Positions 1 to 9,902 of a stretch of 64,000 nt of DNA are shown piece by piece. Source of the DNA: Lysobacter sp. yr284 (GTDB lineage Bacteria; Pseudomonadota; Gammaproteobacteria; Xanthomonadales; Xanthomonadaceae); contig NZ_FNPT01000014.1 of the NCBI RefSeq assembly GCF_900107375.1, positions 1 through 64,000 of the forward strand, in the 5' to 3' direction. The position numbers and the translations under genes were made by a program. The notes under the pieces are model-generated. The model had not been told where the DNA came from. It did no database searches and saw nothing but the letters and a program-made list of their open reading frames with translations. Position 1 is the first letter of the stretch. Each line of letters opens with the position of its first letter.

Positions 1-186
1 GCTTTCGTCCGCAAGCGGCCGAGTTACTTTCTTTTGGCAGCGCGCCAAAAGAAAGTAACCAAAGAAAAACGCTTGTCTAAAGTCACGAGCCACTAGGTCC
101 AGCACCGGGCGCGGGGATGCGCCGTAAGGGGCATCCTGCCCCTACAGCGCACGCGCGCATCCATGCGCGCGCCCTCCGGGTCTGCG
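1..186. repeat. Dispersed intergenic repeat, copy A
   Basis: This block is clearly homologous to 52535-52723 in the same orientation. It opens with a perfect 16-bp inverted repeat (arms 23-38 and 44-59, arm GTTACTTTCTTTTGGC, 5-nt loop). The shared tail includes a GCGCGGGG block, a TAAGGGGC(A/T)TCCTGCCCC block and GCGCATCCATGCGC. No transposase or target duplication is visible. Position 1 is the window edge, so the copy may extend further left. From 187 to 345 I see nothing convincing before the end of the EamA gene. Confidence 0.8.
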
Positions 187-345
187 CAACCGAGGCCTCG
201 TTCGAGGTGGAGACAAGGCAACAGCAGCAACAGAAACAGCAACAACGCAGCGACAGTCTCTCTTCGCTATACGGACGCCTTCGTTCGTCTCAGCGCCACG
301 CCGCCACACCCGCCCCGCATGCCAGCGACCACCCCGCCGCGCCCC

Positions 346-1293
346 TTAAGGCGAGGTCCGCCCCACCGCCCGCGCGCCGCTGTGCAGCGCAACCACCGCG
401 CCGGCGACGATCAGCGCCGCGCCGAACAGCGCCGCCGGCGCGGCGACGCGGCCGAACAGCAGCCAGTCGAGTGCGGCGCTGACCGGCACCGCCACGTACA
501 TCAGCGGCGCCAGGGTCGAGGCGTTGTCCATGCCGCGGTAGGCCAGGTCGCGCAGCGACTGGTTGCCCAGGCTGCACGCGGTCATGCCGAGCAAGGCCAG
601 GGCCAGCACCCACAGCGGCTCGGACGCGGCGCCGCCGGCCAGCACCGTGGCCCAGGGCGTGTGCGCGGCGCCGAACGCGGCCAGCGGCAGGCTCAACAGC
701 GCGGCCTGGGTGTACAGCTTGAACTGGTTGCGCAACGGCGGCTGGCGCTGCGCGCTGCGATAGAACAGCACCTGCGACACTGCCATGGCGACGCCGCCGG
801 TCAGCGCGACCGCGGCCAGCGGATCGAGCGCGTGGCCGCCCGGGCGCAGCACCGCGAGCACGCCGAGAAAGCCCAGCGCCAGCCCGGCCAGGGTCGCCGG
901 GCGCAGCGGTTCGCGCAGCCACAACCACGCCACCAGCGGGATGAACAAGGGGCCGGTGTTGTACAGCAGCACCGCCTGCAGCAGGTCGCCCTGGGTCGCG
1001 GCGAACACGAAGCAGGCCTGGGCGATCACCGCGCACAGCGCGCGCAGCCAGCCCGGACGGTCGGCCAGCGACCACGCCGCGCGCCAGTCCGCGCCGCGCG
1101 CGAACGCGGTCAGGACCAGCACCGGCAGGACGAAGCGGCCCCAGGTGACCAGCTCCGGCGCCAGCCCGCGGGTGTAGCGGCTGAGCAGGGCCAGCAGGGC
1201 CAGCGAGATCGACGCGGCGGCCATCAGGCCGGCGCGCAGGGGCAGGGAGCGGGAGGACGGGGCGGCCGTGGCGGTCAGCTGGGCGGTAGACAT
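346..1293 (-). CDS. EamA/DMT family permease
   Basis: The product has 315 residues and about ten hydrophobic segments arranged as two repeats of five, the usual form of inner-membrane drug/metabolite transporters. The N-terminal 20 residues are polar. Members export amino acids, nucleosides or other small metabolites; nothing in the sequence fixes the substrate. It is divergent from a LysR regulator with 66 bp between start codons and a perfect inverted repeat in the gap, so control by that regulator is a fair inference. The start is the ATG nearest the shared promoter region. Confidence 0.85.
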   Translation of the reverse strand: MSTAQLTATAAPSSRSLPLRAGLMAAASISLALLALLSRYTRGLAPELVTWGRFVLPVLVLTAFARGADWRAAWSLADRPGWLRALCAVIAQACFVFAATQGDLLQAVLLYNTGPLFIPLVAWLWLREPLRPATLAGLALGFLGVLAVLRPGGHALDPLAAVALTGGVAMAVSQVLFYRSAQRQPPLRNQFKLYTQAALLSLPLAAFGAAHTPWATVLAGGAASEPLWVLALALLGMTACSLGNQSLRDLAYRGMDNASTLAPLMYVAVPVSAALDWLLFGRVAAPAALFGAALIVAGAVVALHSGARAVGRTSP

Positions 1294-1322
1294 GTGGTAA
1301 ATCTATCCGCCGGATCGTTGTT

Positions 1323-1339
1323 GAAAAATCTCGTTTTTC
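1323..1339. promoter_or_regulatory. Inverted repeat between EamA and LysR genes, likely operator
   Basis: GAAAAA, 5-nt spacer TCTCG, TTTTTC is a perfect 6-5-6 inverted repeat, AT-rich in a GC-rich context. It lies 20 bp upstream of the LysR start and about 30 bp upstream of the permease start. LysR proteins commonly bind dyads in such divergent gaps and control both genes. The site assignment is an inference. Confidence 0.5.
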
Positions 1340-1359
1340 CAGAAAGGCGGTAAGTAAAA

Positions 1360-2304
1360 ATGACCACTCGCGCCGACACCCCGGAACCCCGCGACGCCCC
1401 GCCCGCGCGCCGGCTGCCGCCGCTGCGGGCCTTGCAGGCGTTCGCCGCGGTGGTCCGCCACGACGGCATGCGCCGCGCCGCCGAGCACCTGCACCTGAGC
1501 CACGCCGCGCTGAGCCAGCACGTCCAGCACCTGGAGGAGGCCTTCGGCCTGCGCCTGCTCGACCGCAGCGGCGGCCGCGCGCGGCCGACCCCGCTGGGGC
1601 GCGAGTTCGGTGAGGCGCTGATCGACGGCTTCGCCCGGATCGAGGCGGCCAGCGCGCGCCTGCGCCTGCGCGGCGACGAGAGCCGGCGCCTGCTGCTGGG
1701 CGCGCCGACCAGCCTCAGCGTGAGCGTGCTGCTGCCGCGGATCGAGGAGTTCTCCGCCCGCGCCGGCTTCGAGCTGCAGCTGATCTGCCCCGCCGGCGCC
1801 GCCGACCTCGCCCAGGCGCGCGTGCATGCGCTGCTGATGCATCGCGACCCGGGCGAACAAGGGCTGCGCGGCGAACGGCTGTTCGAGCAGGCGCTGGTGC
1901 CGGTGGTCTCGCCCGCGCTTTACGAGCGCCTGGACCCGCAGCGCTGGTGGCTGGAGCCGGTGCCCGGCGCGCGCCTGCTGCACGTGGTCAGCGACGGCTG
2001 GCGCGAAGACTGGCCGGCCTGGTTCGGCGACGACACCGCGGCGTGGCCGCTGCCGCAGCTGAGCCTGTCCTCGCCGATGCCGGCGATCAGCGCGGCGCTG
2101 GCCGGGCAGGGCATCGCCCTGCTGTATCCGCGGCTGATCGCGCAGCGGCTGGCGCAGGGCGAGTTGCTGGCGTTGCCGGTGCCGCGCGCCGCGCCGGCGA
2201 AGCGTCTTTACCTGGCGTGGCTGCCGGAAGCCGAGGGCGCGGCGCGGTTGCAGTGGGTGCGCGACTGGGTGGTGGAACTGCTGCGCGGCGAGGAATCGCT
2301 GTAG
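1360..2304 (+). CDS. LysR family transcriptional regulator
   Basis: The protein has 314 residues. Residues about 22-80 form the winged helix-turn-helix typical of LysR, with the RRAAEHLHLSHAALSQHVQHL segment close to GcvA-like members; the rest is the periplasmic-binding-like effector domain. The start follows a purine-rich stretch (AAGGCGG, GTAAGTAAAA). The divergent EamA permease is the natural target. The effector molecule cannot be read from the sequence. Confidence 0.9.
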   Translation: MTTRADTPEPRDAPPARRLPPLRALQAFAAVVRHDGMRRAAEHLHLSHAALSQHVQHLEEAFGLRLLDRSGGRARPTPLGREFGEALIDGFARIEAASARLRLRGDESRRLLLGAPTSLSVSVLLPRIEEFSARAGFELQLICPAGAADLAQARVHALLMHRDPGEQGLRGERLFEQALVPVVSPALYERLDPQRWWLEPVPGARLLHVVSDGWREDWPAWFGDDTAAWPLPQLSLSSPMPAISAALAGQGIALLYPRLIAQRLAQGELLALPVPRAAPAKRLYLAWLPEAEGAARLQWVRDWVVELLRGEESL

Positions 2305-2369
2305 CGCAGCGATCGGATGCAAAAGCTTCGGGACTTCAGTACCGACGCGTTAGTCCCAGCCGGCCGCGC

Positions 2370-3125
2370 TCACATCGCCTGCGCGCGCTTGTCCAGTTCC
2401 CTGAGCTTGTCCAGGTCCGGCTTGTGCAGCTTGCGCGCATACGCCGGCAGGCGCCGCGCCTTGGCCTGCGCGCCTTCGCACAGCTCGCGCGCGCGGCCGA
2501 GCTCGCCCCAGCCGATCAGGCATTCGGCGTAGCGCGCATGCGCCTCGAAGCCGCTGCTGTAGCCGACCAGGGTTTCGAACTCTTCCTTCGCCTTGGCCTG
2601 GTCGCCCTGCGCGGCGACCGCGCGCGCATAGGCCAGGTGGCCTTCGGGCGAGCGGAAGTCCGGGCGCTTGGCGATCAGCTCATCCAGCAACTGCCGCGCC
2701 TGCGCCGGCTCGCCGGCTTCCAGCAGCGCATGGGCGAGCTTGACCTGGATGTGCGGATCGTCGCGATGCACGCCGCCGAGCGCGGCGCGGTACAGCGGCA
2801 GCGCGTCGCCGGCGCGGCCGGCGCCGAGCAGGGCGTCGGCCAGGCGCAGGCGGTTGTCGGTGGTGGCCGAGGTGTCGAACGCGTCCTGCGCTTCGCGCAA
2901 TTCGCGGCCTGGGTCGAGCATGCGCCGCACGTTGCCGACCAGGGCGCGGCCGTGGCGGCTGTGGCGCTGTTCCGGCAGCCAGATCGCGAAGGCGTAGACC
3001 ACGCTGCCGAGCAGCGGGAACATAAAGAGGATCATCAGCCAGTAGCGGTCCTGGCCGCTGCGCACGGCGTGGACGGCGAAACACAGGGCGACGAGCACGT
3101 GCAGTCCGAGGCCGAAGTACGGCAT
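2370..3125 (-). CDS. Membrane-anchored tetratricopeptide repeat protein
   Basis: The start at 3125 (MPYFGLGLHV) has AAGGA 7 nt upstream and is preferred over an in-frame ATG 13 codons earlier. The 251-residue protein begins with two hydrophobic helices joined by a short polar turn (residues about 3-50), like the N-terminal membrane segment of PLDc_N proteins. TPR-like helical pairs follow at about 80-235, with the A-x-A-L-L-x-A-G-x-x-x-x-A spacing typical of the repeat. TPR domains mediate protein contacts; the partner is unknown. It is tail-to-tail with the LysR gene and probably monocistronic. Confidence 0.75.
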   Translation of the reverse strand: MPYFGLGLHVLVALCFAVHAVRSGQDRYWLMILFMFPLLGSVVYAFAIWLPEQRHSRHGRALVGNVRRMLDPGRELREAQDAFDTSATTDNRLRLADALLGAGRAGDALPLYRAALGGVHRDDPHIQVKLAHALLEAGEPAQARQLLDELIAKRPDFRSPEGHLAYARAVAAQGDQAKAKEEFETLVGYSSGFEAHARYAECLIGWGELGRARELCEGAQAKARRLPAYARKLHKPDLDKLRELDKRAQAM

Positions 3126-3221
3126 GACGCGATCCTTGCGAGGCGGGCGGCGGAAAGGGCGCAAGTGTCCGGGTTTTGCGCGACCGGCGCCAGCGCGGTG
3201 GCGGTGGTCGCGGACGAGCGG

Positions 3222-3803
3222 TCAGCGCAGGCGTTCGAAGCGGCGCACCGAGCCGTCGATGGCGAACTCGATTCGGTAGCCGATGCCGTCCTGGCCGGAG
3301 ATCGGGCCGGTGGACCACTCGCCGCGGTCGTCGTCTCCGTCCGCATCCGGGCCGGGTGCGCCGCGGTCGCTGTCCGGCCCGCCGTTGCCGGGTTCGGCGA
3401 GGCGGCGGTGGTCGCGGGTGTAGAACCACACGCCGCTGAGCCGGTCGTATTGCGGGTCGGCGAGCGCGCCGGGCACGCTGCGCGCTTTCGCGTACCAGTT
3501 CGCGCGCACCCGCGCCGCGGTGGCGAAATCGATCCGCTCCAGTGTCATATCGTCGTTGTTCGCGCCCAGCGCGCCGCGCATCTGCGCGCAGCTGTGCCCC
3601 ATCGCGCCCTCGCGCTGCCAGCGGCCGCGCAGATAGCGATAGGTGTGCAGCGTCTGCGCGTCGCCCGGGTCGACGATCGCGATCTCGATGTCATCGTCGT
3701 GAAACAACGCCACCGCATGCACGTGCGGCGCGCGCCCGGCGAACTCGGGCAATGCCGCCAGCGCGCGTTGGGCCTGGGTCAGCGCCGCGGCGTCGGCCAT
3801 CAA
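3222..3803 (-). CDS. Hypothetical protein, lipoprotein gene with broken signal peptide
   Basis: This frame codes for about 193 residues from a TTG (3803) or the adjoining ATG (3800). I recognise no domain. It has several Trp and Tyr residues, an acidic low-complexity stretch near residue 145 (Gly/Asp/Pro-rich) and an R-rich C-terminus. The same frame continues upstream into a lipoprotein signal peptide (LALAAIGCS, lipobox A-I-G-C) and an ATG at 3890 with AGGAG 7 nt before it, but codon 11 of that longer frame is TGA (3858-3860). The gene is therefore either newly inactivated, expressed as an unexported cytoplasmic form, or carries a sequencing error. Confidence 0.6.
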   Translation of the reverse strand: MMADAAALTQAQRALAALPEFAGRAPHVHAVALFHDDDIEIAIVDPGDAQTLHTYRYLRGRWQREGAMGHSCAQMRGALGANNDDMTLERIDFATAARVRANWYAKARSVPGALADPQYDRLSGVWFYTRDHRRLAEPGNGGPDSDRGAPGPDADGDDDRGEWSTGPISGQDGIGYRIEFAIDGSVRRFERLR

Positions 3804-3890
3804 CGGCGTCGGCCGCGAACAGCCGATCGCGGCCAGCGCGAGCGTCGCGACAGCGGCTCAGCGGCAGCGGGCGGGCGCGGATCGGCGCAT
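3804..3890 (-). other. Interrupted lipoprotein signal peptide region
   Basis: Reading from ATG 3890: MRRSAPARCR, TGA stop, then AAVATLALAAIGCSRPTPL in frame into the downstream coding region. The Arg-rich n-region, hydrophobic core and lipobox Cys (codon 24) are intact apart from the single stop at codon 11. A good ribosome binding site (AGGAG, 7-nt spacing) precedes the ATG, so this was almost certainly the original start. Confidence 0.7.
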
Positions 3891-4027
3891 TGGACGGCTC
3901 CTGTGCGGGTGCGGCCCAGCATGCCCGATGCCGCCGCAGCATTGGTTACCGCAGCAACTAACGCGGCCCCCGATCTTTAACGCATCGCATGCTGCAATGC
4001 ACAAGCCTCTGCGCTAGCCTTGGACGG

Positions 4028-6799
4028 ATGAACGTCATGACCGACAGCAACGACGAATCCTTGCGTGCGGCCGAACCGGCCGCCGACCGCGCGGCCGACT
4101 TCGCGCCCACCGATGCCTTGCTGCGCGAGGACGTGAAGACCCTCGGCGCGCTGGTCGGCGAGATCCTCGCCGAGCAACGCGGCCAGGGTTTCCTCGACGA
4201 TGTCGAGCGCCTGCGCCGCGCCGCGATCCGCCGCCGCGAGGCCGGCGAGCCGGTCGACGCGCTGGCCGCGGCGCTGGCCGACATCGACCTGGAGCAGGCC
4301 GCCGACCTGGTGCGCGCCTTCGCCACCTATTTCCAGGCGGTCAACCTGGCCGAGCGCGTGCACCGCATCCGCCGCCGCCGCGACTACGAGCGCAGCGGCG
4401 CCGGCGCCCAGCCCGGCGGCCTGCGCGATTCGCTGGCCGCGCTGGCGCGGCAGGGCGTCAGTGCCGAGGAAGTGGCGGCGCTACTGCCGCGGCTGCGGAT
4501 CGAGCCGGTGTTCACCGCCCATCCCACCGAAGCGGTGCGGCGCGCGTTGCTGGAGAAGGAACGCACCATCGTCGAGTGCCTGGTCGCCGACATCGACCGC
4601 GGCCGCACCCCGGCCGAGCGCCGCGCCGACCGCGAGCGCATCCGCCTGGCGCTGACCGCGAGCTGGCAGACCGCCGAGGCGCCGGCGGCCAAGCCCAGCG
4701 TCGCCGACGAATTCGAGCACGTCGGTTTCTATCTGTCCGACGTGCTCTACCGGGTGCTGCCGGTCTACTACGAAGTGTTCGAGGAAGCGCTGCGCGAGAC
4801 CTACGGCGACGCGCCGGCGCTGCCGGACGTGCTCGGCTTCGGCACCTGGGTCGGCGGCGACATGGACGGCAATCCCAACGTCGGCGCCGATACCGTCGCC
4901 GCCACCCTGGCCGGCCAGCGCGCGCTGGTGCTGGGCGCGTATCGGCGCGACCTGGCCTCGCTGGAAGAGCTGCTGAGCCAGTCGGTGCACCGCGTGCGCG
5001 TCGACGATGCGGTGCTGGCCAAGGTCGAGGACTATCGCTACCTGCTGCCCAAGGCCGCCGCGCTGCTCAAGCCGCGCCATGCCGACATGCCTTACCGCAA
5101 TCTGTTGGGGCTGATGTCGGCGCGCCTGCAGGCGACGCTGGACGAAAGCGTGCACGGCTATCCCGACGCGGCCGCGTTCCTGGCCGACATCGACCTGATC
5201 GAGCGCAGCCTGGCCGCGCACCAGGGCGCGCACGCCGGCGGCTTCGCGGTGCGGCGTCTGCGCCGGCGCGCGGAATGCTTCGGCTTCCACCTGGCCGGGC
5301 TGGACCTGCGCCAGGATTCGGCCACCCACGACGCCGCGCTGGCGGCGCTGCTGGACCAGCCCGACTGGGCCGCGCTCGACGTCGCCGCGCGCGCCACGCG
5401 CCTGCATCAATTGCTCGACGGCGAAGCGCCGCCGGCGCGTCCGGCCGCGCCCGCGGCGCAGCCGACGCTGGAGGTGTTCCGCGCGGTCGCGCGCCTGCGC
5501 CCGCGCTTCGGCGCGCGCGCGTTCGGCCCGTACATCGTCAGCATGAGCCGCAGCGCCGCCGACGCACTGGCGGTGCTGGCGCTGGCGCGCACCGCCGGCT
5601 GCGCCGACGACCAGGGCCGGGTGCCGCTGGACGTGGCGCCGCTGTTCGAGACCGTCGACGATCTCGACGCCGCCGCCGACACCTTGCGCGCGTTGTTCGC
5701 CGATCCGGTCTACCGCGGCCACCTGCGCGCGCGCGGCGACCGCCAGGTGGTGATGCTGGGCTATTCCGACAGCGCCAAGGACGGCGGCATGGTCGCCTCG
5801 CGCTGGGCGCTGCAGCAGACCCAGATCGCGCTGACCGCGCTGGCCGCCGACAGCGGCGTGCGCATCGCTTTCTTCCACGGCCGCGGCGGCTCGATCAGCC
5901 GCGGCGGCGGCAAGACCGAACGCGCGGTGATCGCCGCGCCGCGCGGTTCGGTCGACGGCTACCTGCGCCTGACCGAGCAGGGCGAAGTGATCCATCGCAA
6001 GTACGGCATCCGCGCGTTGGCCCTGCGCAACCTCGAACAGACCAGCGGCGCGGTGCTGCGCGCGACCCTGCGCCCGCGCGCGCCGGAGCCGCGCGAGACC
6101 GGCTGGCGCGGCATCGCCGGGCAGCTCGCGCTGGACGCGCGCGAACACTACCGCGCGCTGGTGCACGAAGACCCGCAATTCCCGGCCTACTTCCGCGCCG
6201 CCACCCCGATCGACGTGATCGAGCGCCTGCGCATCGGCTCGCGCCCGGCCAAGCGTGCCGGCACCGGCGACATCTCTTCGCTGCGCGCGATCCCGTGGGT
6301 GTTCGCGTGGTCGCAGAACCGCGCCGGCCTGACCGCGTGGTACGGCGTCGGTACCGGCCTGGAACGCGCCCTGGCCCGGCACGGCCGCGACGCCCTGGCG
6401 GAGATGGCGCGCGACTGGCCGTTCTTCGGCACCTTGATCGACGATCTGGAAATGGTCCTGGCCAAGTCGGACCCGGCGATCTTCGAACGCTACTCGCGCC
6501 TGGCCGAAGCCTTGCCCGAAGGCGACCTGCACGCGCGTTTCCATCCCGGCATCGCCGCCGAGTTCGAACGCACCCGCGCCGCGGTGCTGGCGATCAAGGG
6601 CGGCGACGAACTGCTGCGCGGCGATCATCGCCTGCGTCAGTCGATCCGCCTGCGCAATCCCTACGTCGACCCGATCAGCCTGTTGCAGGTCGACCTGCTC
6701 GCGCGCTGGCGCGCGGCGGATCGGCCCGACGATGCGTCGCTGCAGGCGCTGGTGGCGACGGTCAACGGGATCGCCGCGGGGGTGCAGAACACCGGTTGA
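4028..6799 (+). CDS. ppc: Phosphoenolpyruvate carboxylase
   Basis: The enzyme makes oxaloacetate from phosphoenolpyruvate and bicarbonate, refilling the TCA cycle in the cytoplasm. The signature motifs are present in order: FTAHPTEAVRR with the catalytic His near residue 165, GGDMDGNPNV near 276, GYSDSAKDGG near 577 and FFHGRGGSISRGGG near 617, and the C-terminus ends in the family-typical Q-N-T-G. At 923 residues it is slightly longer than the E. coli enzyme because of an acidic Ala-rich N-terminal extension. ATG 4028 is preferred because GGACGG precedes it; ATG 4037 is an alternative. It is transcribed alone. Confidence 0.97.
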   Translation: MNVMTDSNDESLRAAEPAADRAADFAPTDALLREDVKTLGALVGEILAEQRGQGFLDDVERLRRAAIRRREAGEPVDALAAALADIDLEQAADLVRAFATYFQAVNLAERVHRIRRRRDYERSGAGAQPGGLRDSLAALARQGVSAEEVAALLPRLRIEPVFTAHPTEAVRRALLEKERTIVECLVADIDRGRTPAERRADRERIRLALTASWQTAEAPAAKPSVADEFEHVGFYLSDVLYRVLPVYYEVFEEALRETYGDAPALPDVLGFGTWVGGDMDGNPNVGADTVAATLAGQRALVLGAYRRDLASLEELLSQSVHRVRVDDAVLAKVEDYRYLLPKAAALLKPRHADMPYRNLLGLMSARLQATLDESVHGYPDAAAFLADIDLIERSLAAHQGAHAGGFAVRRLRRRAECFGFHLAGLDLRQDSATHDAALAALLDQPDWAALDVAARATRLHQLLDGEAPPARPAAPAAQPTLEVFRAVARLRPRFGARAFGPYIVSMSRSAADALAVLALARTAGCADDQGRVPLDVAPLFETVDDLDAAADTLRALFADPVYRGHLRARGDRQVVMLGYSDSAKDGGMVASRWALQQTQIALTALAADSGVRIAFFHGRGGSISRGGGKTERAVIAAPRGSVDGYLRLTEQGEVIHRKYGIRALALRNLEQTSGAVLRATLRPRAPEPRETGWRGIAGQLALDAREHYRALVHEDPQFPAYFRAATPIDVIERLRIGSRPAKRAGTGDISSLRAIPWVFAWSQNRAGLTAWYGVGTGLERALARHGRDALAEMARDWPFFGTLIDDLEMVLAKSDPAIFERYSRLAEALPEGDLHARFHPGIAAEFERTRAAVLAIKGGDELLRGDHRLRQSIRLRNPYVDPISLLQVDLLARWRAADRPDDASLQALVATVNGIAAGVQNTG

Positions 6800-6864
6800 G
6801 CGGCGCGGTCGGCGCTGCTTCGGGACGGCGTGCTCCGGCGCGCCGTTTTCGTATCCGAAGCCCC

Positions 6865-6989
6865 CTGTAGGAGCGGCGCGAGCCGCGACCGCGACACTGC
6901 GAACGCCGGCGCAGCCAGTTTAGGGCGTGGCGCGAGGATGTCGCCGGCGTTTGCGTTGTCGCGGTCGCGGCTTGCGCCGCTCCTACAGG
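6865..6989. repeat. REP-like inverted doublet, family 1
   Basis: TGTAGGAGCGGCGCGAGCCG at the left end is matched by its near-complement CGGCTTGCGCCGCTCCTACA at the right end, about 60 bp apart. Each arm also contains its own small GC-rich hairpin (GGCGCGAGCC type). The same unit occurs at 24752, 46858, 52373, 52861, 58645 and 59517. Confidence 0.85.
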
Positions 6990-7015
6990 AGGGCCATGCG
7001 CGGTCGCCGCGATCT

Positions 7016-7034
7016 GATACTATCCCCCAGTATC
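7016..7034. promoter_or_regulatory. FrmR-type operator upstream of frmR
   Basis: GATACT, ATCCCCC, AGTATC: a perfect 6-bp inverted repeat around a C tract, 25 bp before the frmR start. RcnR/FrmR-branch CsoR-family repressors recognise TACT and AGTA half-sites separated by a G/C tract, so this fits FrmR autoregulation and control of the whole operon. The binding itself is inferred. Confidence 0.75.
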
Positions 7035-7059
7035 CAGCGCCGCCCGCCCGGAGGCCGCC

Positions 7060-8530
<1,471 letters not shown>

Positions 8531-8537
8531 TGCACCC

Positions 8538-8849
8538 ATGAAGAACATCCAGGTCGTCGACGCCGCGATCAACTGCGTCTACGACGTATTCGCGCTGGAC
8601 GATGCGGACTTCGACCTGCTGTTCCCGCCCGGCCAGGACGTCGCCTTCATCGACGAAGCCCTGGCGCGGCACCCGCCGGCGACGCTCGAACCGGTGTTCG
8701 AGCGGCTGTGGCGCAACCGCGTTCCCAAGCGCGAGGTGAGGGGCCTGCACGGCCTGTTGTTCTGCGAACTGGACGAGAAGAAGCCGTTCTATCCGCAGCG
8801 CGTGGACGAACTGGCGGTCAACCCGAACGGATCCGCGCTGCGCCGCTGA
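8538..8849 (+). CDS. Small conserved-looking protein in the formaldehyde operon
   Basis: The 103-residue product sits 7 bp after frmA and 10 bp before the S-formylglutathione hydrolase gene, so it is surely co-transcribed. I recognise no domain. It is acidic in its first half (many Asp, with the pattern [20 protein letters not shown]) and basic later ([11 protein letters not shown]), with one Cys. No signal peptide or membrane segment is present. Its position implies a role in formaldehyde detoxification or glutathione adduct handling, but this is inference from context only. Confidence 0.75.
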   Translation: MKNIQVVDAAINCVYDVFALDDADFDLLFPPGQDVAFIDEALARHPPATLEPVFERLWRNRVPKREVRGLHGLLFCELDEKKPFYPQRVDELAVNPNGSALRR

Positions 8850-8859
8850 GAGAGCGAAC

Positions 8860-9690
8860 ATGGAAAAAATCGAATCCCACGGCTGCTTCGGCGGCCGCCA
8901 GCAGGTCTGGAGCCACACCGCCACCACGCTGGGCTGCACGATGCGTTTCGGCGTCTACCTGCCGCCGCAGGCCGAGAGCGCCGATTGCCCGGTGCTGTAC
9001 TGGCTCTCGGGCCTGACCTGCAGCGAGCAGAACTTCATCACCAAGGCCGGCGCGCAGCGTTACGCGGCCGAGCACGGGATGATCCTGATCGCGCCGGACA
9101 CCAGTCCGCGCGGCGAGGGCATTCCCGATGCGGAAGGTTACGACCTGGGCATCGGCGCGGGTTTCTACCTCAACGCGACCCGGCCGAAGTGGGCGGGGCA
9201 CTACCGCATGTACGACTACGTGGTGGACGAACTGCCGGCGCTGGTGGATGCGCATTTCCCGACCACCAGCGCGCGCGCGATCAGCGGGCACTCGATGGGC
9301 GGGCACGGCGCGCTGACGATCGCGCTGAAGAATCCGGGGCGCTACCGCAGCGTGTCGGCGTTCTCGCCGATCGCCGCGCCGTCGCAGTCGCCGTGGGGCG
9401 AGAAGGCGTTCTCGGCCTACCTGGGCGAGGATCGCGAGACATGGCTGGCGTGGGACGCGACCGCGCTGGTGCCGGGCGCGCAGGAGCGGTTGCCGCTGCT
9501 GATCGACCAGGGCGGCGACGACGAGTTCCTGGCGACGCAGCTCAAGCCGGAGCTGTTGCGCGCGGCCTGCGAGGCGGCGGGGCATCCGCTGCAACTGCGG
9601 CTGCGGCCGGGGTACGACCATAGCTACTACTTCATCTCCAGCTTCATTGGCGAGCACATCGCGCATCACGCCAAGGCCTTGCGCGGCTGA
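8860..9690 (+). CDS. fghA: S-formylglutathione hydrolase
   Basis: This alpha/beta hydrolase of the esterase D family releases formate and regenerates glutathione, the last step of the pathway begun by frmA. The 276-residue length is normal. The nucleophile elbow GHSMGGHGA places Ser145, and the family motif [15 protein letters not shown] and the late [13 protein letters not shown] segment with the catalytic His are intact. A GAGAG-type ribosome binding site precedes the ATG. The gene ends the frm operon and is followed by convergent family 2 repeats. Confidence 0.96.
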   Translation: MEKIESHGCFGGRQQVWSHTATTLGCTMRFGVYLPPQAESADCPVLYWLSGLTCSEQNFITKAGAQRYAAEHGMILIAPDTSPRGEGIPDAEGYDLGIGAGFYLNATRPKWAGHYRMYDYVVDELPALVDAHFPTTSARAISGHSMGGHGALTIALKNPGRYRSVSAFSPIAAPSQSPWGEKAFSAYLGEDRETWLAWDATALVPGAQERLPLLIDQGGDDEFLATQLKPELLRAACEAAGHPLQLRLRPGYDHSYYFISSFIGEHIAHHAKALRG

Positions 9691-9731
9691 TGCGGGAGGG
9701 GCTTGCGGCCGGTCGCGGCGATCGGACACAA

Positions 9732-9900
9732 GAGCGTCGGGCCTGAAGGCCCTCCCACAAAAGCATCGTCCCCGCGAAGGCGGGGACGTGAGTGGGTGTG
9801 CGAGGCCTGTGCTGTAGTGGGAGGGCCTTCAGGCCCGATGCCTTTGGCTCAGGTCGCGACGATCCGAAACGAAAGCATCGGGCCTGAAGGCCCTCCCACC
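9732..9900. repeat. REP-like family 2 cluster with embedded family 3 hairpin
   Basis: Three copies of the GGGCCTTCAGGCCC palindrome unit lie here: one at 9732-9759, and an inverted pair at 9817-9900. Between them, 9768-9787 is a GTCCCCGC/GCGGGGAC hairpin with a GAAG loop. The cluster fills the gap between the convergent fghA and RND adaptor genes and could stop transcription from both sides. Confidence 0.8.
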
Positions 9901-9902
9901 GA

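Noticed and set aside
4481-6628. Very long open frame on the strand opposite ppc
   Set aside because: Arg/Gln/Ala-rich composition typical of antisense reading in GC-rich genes, no ribosome binding site, and ppc has all its motifs on the other strand. The same applies to long frames opposite the RND pump, protease and propeller-amidohydrolase genes.
6865-6989. Family 1 repeats as CRISPR units
   Set aside because: The units are scattered singly or as inverted pairs, with no regular spacers, no direct array and no cas genes.
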